15,805 nucleotides of DNA from Verrucomicrobiaceae bacterium (GCA_021151605.1 JAGKWZ010000134.1:1-15805); one strand, 5' to 3'; positions 1 to 8,208 are shown, counted from the first letter of the stretch. The notes: generated by a model not told the origin, from the sequence alone. Program-made: numbers and translations.

Positions 1-1640
1 GCCTGGAAGGCAGCAAGCTTCTCCGCCGCTGTGGTGCCCGCAAACTCCTCGGGATGCCCCACCTCGATGGCGATGGCAAAACGGTTGTTCGCGCGATCCA
101 CCGTGGTCGTGAAGCCCGTGGGATCGACTCGTGGAAAGCCCACGCCGCCCACGGCGATGCGGAACTCCGAGTCGCCCGTGCGGATGTTTGGCCACGGGCA
201 GTAGATGCCGCTCGCCGGGTCCCAGGTGAAGGGCACATCCGCCGTGATCGCCACCATGACGCGGTCGTAATTCAGGAAGATGCGCGGCCGGCCATCGGCG
301 GGCGTGGCCGCACCGGTCTGATTGATCATCGCCGTGTAGTTCCCCGGCACATAACCAAGCGCATACGGGATGTCGATGGTGCGATAGCTGAGGTCAAAAG
401 CCATCACCTGCGCATCGAGATGCTGGAGCGTGGAATAGTCCGCGTTCGCATTGCCGGGAGCGTTCGAGGCCCGCACCGTGGCGGGCGTGTCCACGGCGGG
501 CCGCGTCACCCACAGGTAGCTCTGCATCCCTCGCCAGCGCAGCCCGTCTGGATACTGCTGATCGCCACCGCCCGCGCCATCGTGGCTGAAGAAGCCGTAT
601 TCGTTCTTGTAGATGTGCGCGGTTTGAAACGAATCGCAGCGATGCCGGGTCGTATGCACCGTGGTGCGCTCTGTGGCCGCCCGCAGGATGCCCAGCGGCG
701 GCTCGTAATCCATCGAGGCCGGCATCAAGATCTCCTGCGCCTCGCCCGCACGGCCGCCATCGCCGAACCAATACCACAGCAGCCGCCCCAGGCTCATCGC
801 CGAGCCTGACAACGGATAAGAGCGCCCGCTCCACGTCGCCAGATAGCTGCCCGGCATCCACTGCGCCGCGAGCTGCGCCAGGTGCGCATCAAAGCACACC
901 CGCGCCCGGCTTTGCAGCACCGGATCATCCGAAAGCTGCGCCAGCGACAGCGTGGGCATGATGTTATACCAGCCGTAGGGCGCACTGGCATACTCGCCCG
1001 TGCCCTGCCGCGCCTCCTGCTCCAACCGCGCCAGCAGCGGCCCATAGCCGCGTGGGTCGGCATCGCGCCACGCATTCGCCGGGAAGATGAAGCTCGACTC
1101 GCCAAACTCCTGCGAGCCCAGCGTGCGCATCGTCCACGCCAGCTTGCTCAGGTTCGAGGTGTTCGACCAGTTCCGGTAATCAAAGCGCCGCAGCGTCGAG
1201 ATCATGCGCTCCCGCGAAAGCTCATCGATGTATTTTTTCCGCCTCATGAAGAGATCCATCGCCGGCCACAGATGGAACGACGAGGTCGGCACCAGCGTGC
1301 CCGAGGCCGCGCCCGCCGCTGCCGTGGTCAGGCTGGACCGCGCCCGGGCCAGATCCCCGATGGCAAACCGCGCCTGCACGCCCACCCAGTTGATGCTCGT
1401 GGTGAAAGTGCCGTCCAGATAGGCATGAAGCGCCATCAGCCGCCGGTTTCGCAGCGCCATGAGCGCACTGTCAGGGGCCGCGATGACGCGGAGCTGGAGC
1501 GCATTCAGTTGCATAGCGGTGCTGGAAACAAAATCGAATCGCTGCGCCGCCGCCGTGGCCTGAAACGCTCCCTGCATCCAGTGCCCCAGCCCGCCTTCAT
1601 GCGCCAGGTTGTCCGCCGGCCGCCCGACGCCGCGCCCGCC
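1..1640 (-). pseudogene. 3' part of the same broken protein: probable alpha/alpha-toroid plus beta-sandwich, runs off the left edge
   Basis: On the minus strand one frame is open without a stop from about 1640 to base 1, roughly 540 codons, and its C-terminus lies outside the window. It begins with the missing tail of domain copy 2: GGLGHWMQGAFQATAAAQ ... LNALQLRVIAAP, matching GGRGQHAIGTFTADATTQ ... LQAYQLRRVPAP of copy 1. A helix-rich stretch follows with many W, Y and F (WSNTSNLSKLAWTMRTLG, SAPYGWYNIMPTL, GRLLWYWFGDGG), then a stretch beginning TAHIYKNEYGFFSHDGAG and RWRGMQSYLWVTRP. The order resembles polysaccharide lyases and related alpha/alpha-toroid proteins with a C-terminal beta-sandwich. 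I cannot assign a family or catalytic residues. Without the upstream frame it lacks a signal peptide; the first ATG in frame is at 1577. Confidence 0.7.
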
Positions 1641-2521
1641 AGCAGCGTGCGATAGTCCGCTGGCAAGGTCGAAAACGGTGCCGCTGCCGAACCAAAGCCA
1701 TCCGTGCCCACGCTCGTGAAACCAGCCAAGGTATCGCTGTTCTGGTCGATGAAGCGCGAGAAGCTCACGCCATTCAGCGCCGCCGCCGGAGCCGTGCCGC
1801 CAAAGGCATAGGCCCGTGTCAGCGTGCCCTGCGTGGACACATCAGACGGCCCCGTCGTCTCCTTCCAGCTCTCCCACGCCACCTGCGCCAGCGGCGCGGG
1901 CACGCGACGAAGCTGATAGGCCTGCAAAGCCACGATGGGCGTGCCCGTGAGATTGATCACCTGCGTCGTCGCATCCGCCGTGAAGGTGCCGATGGCATGC
2001 TGACCGCGCCCGCCCGCCACATTGGAGGGATTGGCATCCAGCAGCACCCACGGATCGAGCGAGGCAGGCGACTTCACCATCAGCGTGCCGAGGCCCGAGG
2101 CATTGCCATCGTGAAACCAAAGCTGGACCTCATAATGCTGGCCCACCACGAGCTGATTCAGCGTCAAAGTCATCGTCGTCCCCGCGCCCGTGCCTGTCGT
2201 GGTGCGATGATCGTTCTGGCTCAGCAGCGTCGCATACGCCGCGCTGATGCCGCCCCCCGTCGGCAGCGCCCCGGCGGCATAGTTCACCGCATTTTGGCCT
2301 GACAAGGTGTCCGGCCCCGGAAATGGCGCAAACGTCACCCCATTCACCACCGGCGCGGCAGCCCCCGCCTTCGCCATCGCCCGCACCAGCACCCCGTTTG
2401 TCGAGACATCCGCATCCGACAAAATCGCCCGAGGCCCGCCACCCCAGATGATGGGTGCCGCCAAGACCGCGCTGGCATGGAAAAGGGCCAGGGCGGCAAA
2501 GGTCAGGGTTGGGAAACGCAT
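1505..2521 (-). pseudogene. 5' part of a broken secreted repeat protein (signal peptide, two homologous domains)
   Basis: The reading frame starts at ATG 2521 with a clear signal peptide (MRFPTLTFAALALFHASAVLA, cut before APIIW). A TTG five codons upstream also opens the frame but lies outside the signal peptide. Two homologous domains follow. Copy 1 is at about residues 23-206 (DADVSTNGVLVRA ... VNGVTFAPF ... YATLL ... GGRGQHAIGTF ... YQLRRVPAP). Copy 2 starts near residue 215 (SDVSTQGTLTRAYAFGG ... LNGVSFSRF ... YRTLL). Copy 2 stops being protein-like after LLAGAASGG: the frame then gives an Arg-rich tail to a stop at 1505. The rest of copy 2 continues in the next frame (see 1-1640), so one gene is interrupted here. 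I do not recognise the domain by name. It lies 80 nt downstream of the PAS-AraC gene on the same strand. Confidence 0.75.
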
Positions 2522-2549
2522 GAAAATCACGCTCAAAATCTACCAGCAA

Positions 2550-2584
2550 ACGCCTCAAACCGTCTTGTGACGCCTCGCCGTCTT
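2550..2584. promoter_or_regulatory. Paired direct repeats upstream of the broken secreted gene
   Basis: On the plus strand ACGCCTC occurs at 2550-2556 and 2570-2576, and CCGTCTT at 2560-2566 and 2578-2584, so a composite element is repeated with a period of 18-20 bp. It lies about 30-60 nt before the ATG at 2521. AraC-family proteins commonly bind two half-sites about two helical turns apart, and the stop codon of a PAS-AraC gene lies about 20 bp away, so an operator is plausible. A matching AAGACGG occurs at 3477-3483 in the araC/BNR intergenic region. No convincing -35/-10 pair was identified. Confidence 0.3.
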
Positions 2585-2601
2585 TTTGTATCCATCGGAC
2601 A

Positions 2602-3354
2602 TCACTCACCACCCCGCCGATGCCGACGGCGGAACTGCAACGGCGTCTCGCCCGTGTGCTCACTGAAGGCCCGGCTGAAGGCGCTCTGATCGCAAAAACC
2701 ATGCTTCAGCGCAATCTCGCTGATCGGCAGTTCCGTCAGCAGCAGCTCATCGCTGGCCGCCTGCACCCGCGTGCGCACGATGAAAACCTGCGTGCTCATC
2801 CCAAACGCCGCCTGAAACAACCGGTGAAGTTGCCGCGACGACACATGCGCCAGCTTGGCCAGCCGGGGAATGTCGATTTTTCGCCCGTGCTGTTTTTGAA
2901 TGCAGGCGACAACCGGCTCCAGCCTCGCCAGCCCCGCCTGGCGCATCTCGCCACCATGAAACGGCCGCACAAACCCCATCACCCCGATCACCTCCCCCTG
3001 GGTGTCCAGGATCGGCAGCTTCGTCGTCACATACCAGTCCTTCGCCTGGCTGCGGATGAACAGCGCCTCCACGCGATCCACCAGTGGCTCCCGCGACTTC
3101 ATCACCCGCAAGTCATCCTCCCGAATCTCCCGCGCCACCCTTTCAGGATGCACCTCCGCATCCGTCTTCCCGATCACCTCCGCATCCGATTTGAAGCCCA
3201 TCCGCTTCAAACAAAGCGCATTCGCCGCCATGAACCGCCCCTCCGCATCCTTCACGAAAAAACAAACCCCCGGCAGATGCTCAAACAACCCCTGAAACTG
3301 CTGCCGCCCGCCCATCCGCGCAAAGAATGCGGCCTGAAGGTCAGCCTGACTCAA
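2602..3354 (-). CDS. PAS-domain AraC-family transcriptional regulator
   Basis: A cytoplasmic DNA-binding regulator, 250 residues from the start chosen here. The PAS domain (about residues 23-136) contains LFEHLPGVCFFVKDAEGRFMAANALC and VIGKTDAEVHPE. The C-terminal AraC domain (about 160-246) has both helix-turn-helix motifs: IPRLAKLAHVSSRQLHRLFQ and ISEIALKHGFCDQSAFSRAF, then TGETPLQFRRR. Start: TTG 3354 is preceded five bases upstream by AAAGGAG (3366-3360), the strongest ribosome binding site in the area. ATG 3402 (MRQTKRQ) and ATG 3531 are in frame but lack a comparable site and add sequence outside the PAS domain. It is divergent from the BNR-repeat gene and precedes the broken secreted gene, so it probably senses a sugar-derived or other small ligand and controls these neighbours; that role is inference. 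Confidence 0.88.
   Translation of the reverse strand: MSQADLQAAFFARMGGRQQFQGLFEHLPGVCFFVKDAEGRFMAANALCLKRMGFKSDAEVIGKTDAEVHPERVAREIREDDLRVMKSREPLVDRVEALFIRSQAKDWYVTTKLPILDTQGEVIGVMGFVRPFHGGEMRQAGLARLEPVVACIQKQHGRKIDIPRLAKLAHVSSRQLHRLFQAAFGMSTQVFIVRTRVQAASDELLLTELPISEIALKHGFCDQSAFSRAFSEHTGETPLQFRRRHRRGGE
3059..3105 (-). repeat. 47-bp segment of the PAS-AraC gene, duplicated at 6312-6358
   Basis: This segment encodes part of the PAS domain (VMKSREPLVDRVEAL plus flanking bases). It reappears in the same orientation at 6312-6358 with one difference, A at 3076 against G at 6329. On the coding strand that changes GAT to GAC, both Asp. Flanking bases on both sides are unrelated between the copies. 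Confidence 0.9.
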
Positions 3355-3451
3355 GCTTGCTCCTTTCAATTGGCCGTTCGTTTGGCGCTTCGTTTGTCTC
3401 ATGCTGCTGCATTTCACGGCAAAACCCACCCATTGGGAATCAAAAAGTGCG

Positions 3452-3566
3452 GTGAAAGGAGCCCCGGCCCGATGCCAAGACGGCGGACAGGGCTTCGTGA
3501 AAGGTGGGTTCAGCATGATCGAGTCGCACACAAAAGAAGGCGTCGATGACGTTGTTTGACGTGGTG
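3452..3566. promoter_or_regulatory. Divergent regulator/BNR-gene intergenic region with short repeats
   Basis: The region between the regulator start and the BNR gene start at 3589 must hold promoters for both. Visible elements are a direct repeat GTGAAAGG at 3452-3459 and 3497-3504, two adjacent decamers TGACGTTGTT (3547-3556) and TGACGTGGTG (3557-3566) that agree at 8 of 10 positions, and an inverted pair ACCCACC/GGTGGGT about 80 bp apart (near 3424 and 3503). AAGACGG at 3477-3483 is shared with the repeats upstream of 2521. These are candidate regulator sites; no clear sigma-70 boxes were seen. Confidence 0.25.
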
Positions 3567-3588
3567 TTGTTCGCCTCCATTTCTTTTT

Positions 3589-6198
3589 ATGCCGCTCCCC
3601 ACACGCCCTTTCTCTTCGTCACTCGGATCCTTCGCCTCGCTGCTTTGCGCACTGGCGATCTCCGCTTCGCTTCGAGCTGAACCCGCTGACGCCTCCTGGC
3701 AGCAAGCTGGATGGGGCGGCGGCGGATTCTTCTACGCAGCCGTACATCATCCGACCCGAGAGGGAGTCATCTACATGGGAGGCGACGTGAACGGCGCTTA
3801 CAAGACCGAGGACAACGGCAAACACTGGCGCATCATCAACAACGGGATCGCCTCGTATGCCGTATACGCGATGGCGGTGAGTGCGAGCGAGCCCGAGGTG
3901 GTCTATGCCGCAACGGAAGAGGGCTTGTCGAAGAGTGTGGACGGCGGCGAGCACTGGCGCACGCTGCCGCACACCGGCAAAAAAGAGCTGCGCATCACCG
4001 GCGAACGAAAGCTGAGCATCCGCTGCATTGCCGTTGATCCGCGCAACGGTCAGGTGGTTTACGCGGCAAGTCCTGGAGGCAGGATTTACAAGAGCACCGA
4101 TGGCGGTGAGACCTGGGCTGTCTCGTATGAGAAAACATCGGGAGGCGAGGCCGATGGTTCGTTGCGCGTTCAATATGGCAAAGTCACTGGCGACTACTAT
4201 GGCGACTTCGCAGTTCCCGTTGCGGCACCCCAGGAGGCAAGCGGTATCCAGGGCATCGGTGTCACGATGAAAGGCGAGGGCGTGATGCCGAAGGACTGCT
4301 TCCTGATTCTGAAGACCACATCAGGCACCGCCTTTCGCAGCCGAAATCTGAATGAAGCCTTCCGGATCACGGAGCTACACGATGTGGTGCTGAAGGCATC
4401 CGAATTCGTGCCCGATCCGGACTTCGTGAAAAAGCATCCTGAGGCCGTAGGCGCGACGTTTGGTGACAAGGACTGGGCGCAGGTCACGCGGCTCGACTTC
4501 TCCTGCTCCGGCGCCCTGCCGCAGGAGGCTTATGTCGCGAAGTTCGCACGCTTTTTTTTCACCAGGAGCGGCGGCGAAGAGGTCGTCATCCGTGACTTCA
4601 AGGTGGACCAGACCTTGCAGACCTTTGGCAGCATCCATGTGGGGCCTCCGACCGCAGGACCGGCGCACAGCGTGACGATCGCCAGCAAGGACTCATCGCT
4701 CGTTGTCGCTGCGACGCATGATTCAGGTCTCCTGCTCAGTCGCGATGCGGGGAAGACCTGGAAACGCCTGCCCACGCCCGCCAAGGCCGCGCATGCGACC
4801 TTTCACCCGATGAACACCGACGTGATGTATGGCGCGTTCTTCAAGAACGGCATCATGAAGTCCACGGATGGTGGCAAGAGTTGGACGAAGCTGACGAAAG
4901 GCATCCTGAACAACAGCGAGATGCTGGAGGTGGCGGTGAATCCGGCCGAGCCGAACGAAGTCTATGCCATCGGCGCGGTGGACTGGAACGGCTCCTTCTA
5001 TCTCTCGCAAGATGCAGGCGAGTCCTGGGAGCGTGTGAACAAGCTGCGAACGGACACGAAGACCAATCCCACGCTCGACTTCTTCAACGGCGGCAATGCC
5101 AACCTCAGCGCACCTCGCAATCTCTCGATCAATCCGCGCAACCCCAAGGAGATCTTCCTCGCCGCGAACTGGCGTCCCTGCCTGAGCACCGATGGCGCTG
5201 CCAGTTGGAGTGAACGCTCGGCCGGTGCCGACATCTCCTGCATCACCGACATCCGGTTTCTCCATGGCAAGACCTACGTCACCGCGATGGACGAGGGCAC
5301 CTTGATCTCCAAAGATGGCGGATCAAGCTGGCACCAGCTCTCGCCGATGAAGCACACGCCTGGACTTAGCGGACACAACTGGCGAGTCGCGGTCAGTGAC
5401 ATCAACGCCTCCCCACGCATCCTCAGCACCGTGACTCCCTGGTATCAAGTGCCGACCGCCGTGGTGCGGAGCGATGATGGCGGCACGACCTTTCAATCTG
5501 TCACCGCTGGCCTGCCCGACTACAGGATCCGGCCCAACACCATGTGGGGGCAGGGTCATCCACGCGCCCTGGCGGTCGATCCAAACAACCCGCAGAGGGT
5601 CTATCTCGGCATGGATGGTGATGCGGCCAATGGCAATAGCGGCGGCGGCATCTTCAAATCCGAAGACGGCGGTAGCTCATGGTCGCAACTGCCGAATCAG
5701 CCTGCAAGTCGCCGCATGTTCTATGGTCTGGTGGTTGATCCCACTGAGTCCAAGCGACTGTTCTGGGGCGCTTGCGGCACCGGCGGTGGCGTTCACCGCA
5801 GCGAAGACGGCGGCACCTCATGGAAGCCAGTCTTCACCAGCGAGAACTTCATCTGGAACCTCCACGCGACCGCCGACGGCACCATCTACTGCTCCGGCCA
5901 GCATCTCTGGCGCAGCACCGACCACGGTAAGACCTGGACACAGATCACCCACTTCCCTGAGAAGCGCTCCATCGTCGGCATCGAAGTGCATCCGGGCGAT
6001 TCGAAGACGATGTGGGTTTCTGCTGTCACCTGGAACACGGTCCCCGATGGCGCGATCTACAAGACCAGCGATGGCGGCACCACCTGGCAAAACATCACCG
6101 GCAATATCCCGTATGTGAAACCGCTCGTGCTGCGCTTCAATCCAGATACTGCTGAACTTTGGGCAGGCGGCGTGGGACTCTACAAGGCCAAACAATGA
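3589..6198 (+). CDS. Secreted BNR-repeat beta-propeller protein, GH74-like (xyloglucanase/sialidase fold)
   Basis: The mature protein is probably exported: ATG 3589 gives a signal peptide (MPLPTRPFSSSLGSFASLLCALAISASLRA), which favours it over an upstream in-frame start at 3556. At least 13 Asp-box/BNR repeats of the form S-x-D-x-G-x-x-W are visible, from KTEDNGKHW (about residue 71) to KTSDGGTTW near the C-terminus, as expected for one or two seven-bladed propellers. The N-terminal GGGGFFYAAVHHPTREGVIY and GGDVNGAYK resemble the start of GH74 xyloglucanases (GGGGF...HP, TDIGGAY), where the Asp is catalytic; Asp66 would be the equivalent. About residues 190-355 interrupt the propeller with a non-repeat, beta-rich stretch that could be a carbohydrate-binding insert. 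Substrate is unproven; sortilin-like or non-catalytic BNR proteins are alternatives. It is divergent from the PAS-AraC gene. Confidence 0.85.
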   Translation: MPLPTRPFSSSLGSFASLLCALAISASLRAEPADASWQQAGWGGGGFFYAAVHHPTREGVIYMGGDVNGAYKTEDNGKHWRIINNGIASYAVYAMAVSASEPEVVYAATEEGLSKSVDGGEHWRTLPHTGKKELRITGERKLSIRCIAVDPRNGQVVYAASPGGRIYKSTDGGETWAVSYEKTSGGEADGSLRVQYGKVTGDYYGDFAVPVAAPQEASGIQGIGVTMKGEGVMPKDCFLILKTTSGTAFRSRNLNEAFRITELHDVVLKASEFVPDPDFVKKHPEAVGATFGDKDWAQVTRLDFSCSGALPQEAYVAKFARFFFTRSGGEEVVIRDFKVDQTLQTFGSIHVGPPTAGPAHSVTIASKDSSLVVAATHDSGLLLSRDAGKTWKRLPTPAKAAHATFHPMNTDVMYGAFFKNGIMKSTDGGKSWTKLTKGILNNSEMLEVAVNPAEPNEVYAIGAVDWNGSFYLSQDAGESWERVNKLRTDTKTNPTLDFFNGGNANLSAPRNLSINPRNPKEIFLAANWRPCLSTDGAASWSERSAGADISCITDIRFLHGKTYVTAMDEGTLISKDGGSSWHQLSPMKHTPGLSGHNWRVAVSDINASPRILSTVTPWYQVPTAVVRSDDGGTTFQSVTAGLPDYRIRPNTMWGQGHPRALAVDPNNPQRVYLGMDGDAANGNSGGGIFKSEDGGSSWSQLPNQPASRRMFYGLVVDPTESKRLFWGACGTGGGVHRSEDGGTSWKPVFTSENFIWNLHATADGTIYCSGQHLWRSTDHGKTWTQITHFPEKRSIVGIEVHPGDSKTMWVSAVTWNTVPDGAIYKTSDGGTTWQNITGNIPYVKPLVLRFNPDTAELWAGGVGLYKAKQ

Positions 6199-6225
6199 GC
6201 CATTCCCCTCTGATTGGACAGTGAT

Positions 6226-6309
6226 TCACTTCAATTCGTCAATCGCCACAGGCATCTTGGTGAGCACCTGGACGACCTCCGCAGCGGGATCGCACTCTTT
6301 GCGGCCCAA
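6226..6309 (-). other. Short open tail between genes, possible gene remnant
   Basis: Downstream of the esterase gene, on the same strand, an open frame of 27 codons runs from just after a TGA at 6312-6310 to a TGA at 6228-6226. Its translation ends CDPAAEVVQVLTKMPVAIDELK, which looks like a real protein C-terminus, and the end has a loose resemblance to transposase tails. With so few codons an open frame is also likely by chance. I do not recognise it. No hairpin terminator is visible in 6199-6311. Confidence 0.2.
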
Positions 6310-6311
6310 TC

Positions 6312-6358
6312 AACAGCGCCTCCACGCGGTCCACCAGTGGCTCCCGCGACTTCATCAC
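6312..6358 (-). repeat. Second copy of the PAS-AraC segment, overlapping the esterase stop codon
   Basis: It matches 3059-3105 at 46 of 47 positions in the same orientation. Here it is not part of a PAS gene: on one side it runs into the last codons of the esterase gene (the stop at 6357-6355 and a second in-frame TGA at 6354-6352 are inside the repeat), on the other into unrelated sequence. It looks like a fragment of a PAS-AraC gene or paralog inserted or left by recombination. Confidence 0.85.
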
Positions 6359-7971
6359 TTCACATCAATGCGAAACGGCACGGCGGGCAAACCTTCGCGA
6401 TTGTAGAGATTGCAGCGGGGGGAGTTCGCCCAGGCATAGCGCACGGCGACGGGTTTCGCGACGGCGGCGCTGGTGACGATGACGCTGTCACCTTCGATCT
6501 TTGCTTCGGCGTCATGCCACTGGCCATCTTCACCAGCGAGGATGAAGCCGACGAGTCGGTCCTGTGGCCACTGAGCATCACCCGCCGCCCGCCAGGGTGC
6601 CTGGCCGATGGTGAGGCCGCTGCCGATCTCATCAAAGCGCACACGCATCGTCGCGCCTTCGGCTTTGGCTTCGCGAAACACTGGCCCCGAAGCCACCAGC
6701 GAGGCCTCGCCATAGGCTAGCTTCCGCGCGGCGAGAGCCAACCGCTGACCGACGGGTTCTTTGCCCTTCGGGTGCACGTCTTTCGGATCACCCACATCAA
6801 TGGACACGGCGAGGGCGCAGTTCGGCACGGACTTGGCCGTCATGGCCTGTGCCTCGCGCAACACGGGCCAGTGATGCTGCGGCGCGGGTTTCGTGTCCAT
6901 GTCCCATGAGGAAAGCTGCACGATGAGAAAGGGGAAATCGCCCTGCGCCCAACGCTTGCGCCAGTCGCCGATCAGCCTCGGCAGCAGCTTGCGATACTCG
7001 ATGCCGCCGCTGGCATTCGCCTCGCCCTGATACCACAGGGCGCCACGCATCGCATAGCCTGCCAGCGGCGCGATCTTGGCATTGAAAATCACACTCGGCG
7101 TGCCGGGCCGCGAGGAAGGGCTGGGAATGTCCATCGGGTCGGGATTCGCAGGCTCAGGACGTGCGGGGACGGGCTTCGGCGTCGTTTTCGGTCCGGCATT
7201 CCAGGCCTTCATCGCTTCGTTAAATGCGGGCGCGACCTCCTTCTGCCACTGAGCGAGGTCCTCGCGATACTTCGTCATCATCTCTGGCTTCGCCAAAACG
7301 TCTCGATGCTTCGCCAGCGCAGCGTCGTAGCTCTTTACGTAGTTTTCAAACGGCGGTGACTCATGCAGTGCGTCCATGCTCACCCAAGCCTGAGCCGGCG
7401 TGCCACCCCAGGAGGAATGCAGGATCGCGACCGGCACACCGAGCTTCGCCCGCAGATCCCGCGCAAAGAAGTAAGCCACGGCGGAAAAGCCCTTCGCCGT
7501 CGTCGGATCACTGGCCTCCCATTTGCCCCGCAGCTCCTGTTGCGGCTCCGCTGCCGTCGCATTTTGCACCGTGCAGAAACGCAGCAACGGATCAGCCGCT
7601 TTGGCGAGTGACTGCTCGGCATTGTGCGCACTGCCGACCGGGAAACCCATGTTCGACTGCCCTGAGGCCAGCCACACCTCACCCACGAACACGTCCTTGA
7701 TTACGCGTGAACCAATTTGCATCTCACGTGGCTCCGCACTCGCCGCGAGCGGATCGAGCTTCACGATCCATTTACCCTTCTCATCCGCCTGGGTGGCCTT
7801 CGTTTGCCCGGCAAAAGCCACAGTCACCGCCTCACCCGCATCCGCCCAGCCCCACACCGGCACCGGTATGTCCTGCTGAAGCACCATCTTGTCCGCAAAG
7901 AAAGCAGGCAGGCGCACTTCCGCATGAGCAAGCGAAGCGAGGATGAAAAAGCAGGAGGTCAGGATCTTCAT
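6355..7971 (-). CDS. Sialate O-acetylesterase family protein, secreted
   Basis: An SGNH-type esterase expected to remove O-acetyl groups from sugars; in this family the substrate may be acetylated plant or algal polysaccharide rather than sialic acid. The 538-residue length suits the family. A signal peptide is present (MKILTSCFFILASLAHA). An N-terminal beta-domain (FFADKMVLQQDIPVPVWGWA, about residues 23-100) precedes GEVWLASGQSNM with the nucleophile Ser106, then ILHSSWGGTPAQAWVS, GALWYQGEAN (310-319) and the DVH motif at 398-400 (IDVGDPKDVHPKGK) for the catalytic Asp/His. About residues 255-292 are a Pro-rich linker within the catalytic domain. It is divergent from the membrane protein gene at 8209. 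Its stop codon lies inside the 47-bp repeat. Confidence 0.93.
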   Translation of the reverse strand: MKILTSCFFILASLAHAEVRLPAFFADKMVLQQDIPVPVWGWADAGEAVTVAFAGQTKATQADEKGKWIVKLDPLAASAEPREMQIGSRVIKDVFVGEVWLASGQSNMGFPVGSAHNAEQSLAKAADPLLRFCTVQNATAAEPQQELRGKWEASDPTTAKGFSAVAYFFARDLRAKLGVPVAILHSSWGGTPAQAWVSMDALHESPPFENYVKSYDAALAKHRDVLAKPEMMTKYREDLAQWQKEVAPAFNEAMKAWNAGPKTTPKPVPARPEPANPDPMDIPSPSSRPGTPSVIFNAKIAPLAGYAMRGALWYQGEANASGGIEYRKLLPRLIGDWRKRWAQGDFPFLIVQLSSWDMDTKPAPQHHWPVLREAQAMTAKSVPNCALAVSIDVGDPKDVHPKGKEPVGQRLALAARKLAYGEASLVASGPVFREAKAEGATMRVRFDEIGSGLTIGQAPWRAAGDAQWPQDRLVGFILAGEDGQWHDAEAKIEGDSVIVTSAAVAKPVAVRYAWANSPRCNLYNREGLPAVPFRIDVK

Positions 7972-8044
7972 GGTGCTATCTCTGTAGCCTCAGAAGTAAC
8001 CTTGTGCAAAAGAGAGAGTGCCGCTGATGCGCCAGCAAAGTAGC

Positions 8045-8156
8045 CATCTTGCTCCGCAAGATGAGCCTAAGGCTTCCGCAAAGGCAAAACCTCCTCGTCC
8101 TTCGCTGACTTCCTCGCCAGCCAAACTTCCATGTTCCTCTCGCGGAGCGTGAGGAC
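8045..8156. repeat. Cluster of small hairpins in the divergent intergenic region; possible dispersed element
   Basis: A perfect 8-bp stem with a 3-nt loop, CATCTTGC-TCC-GCAAGATG, lies at 8045-8063. It is followed by AGCC-TAA-GGCT and by an imperfect hairpin CCTCtCGC-GGA-GCGtGAGG near 8137-8155. The region 7972-8208 separates two divergently transcribed genes, so these are not terminators of either. Several hairpins in a short gene-free stretch suggest a REP-like or miniature dispersed element. No T-run follows the stem. The rest of the 237-bp spacer shows no gene on either strand that I can support. Confidence 0.45.
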
Positions 8157-8208
8157 TACCTTGCTTAGCCATTTCGATGCTGGGCTGGAATTGAGACGGT
8201 GAGTTGCT

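Noticed and set aside
394..861. A 155-codon minus-strand open frame
   Set aside because: It is Arg/Ala/Gly-rich and in a different frame from the open, W/Y-rich frame covering the same bases, so it is a high-GC shadow.
1605..1645. Programmed -1 frameshift joining the two parts of the toroid gene
   Set aside because: There is no slippery heptamer, and comparison of the two repeats shows about 54 residues missing, which a frameshift would not explain.
2620..3549. A 309-codon plus-strand open frame antisense to the regulator
   Set aside because: It mirrors the PAS-AraC gene, is rich in Arg, His and Pro and has no domain; the minus-strand frame has clear PAS and AraC motifs.
8045..8063. The perfect hairpin as a rho-independent terminator
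   Set aside because: It is in a divergent promoter region, upstream of both genes, with no U-tract on either strand.
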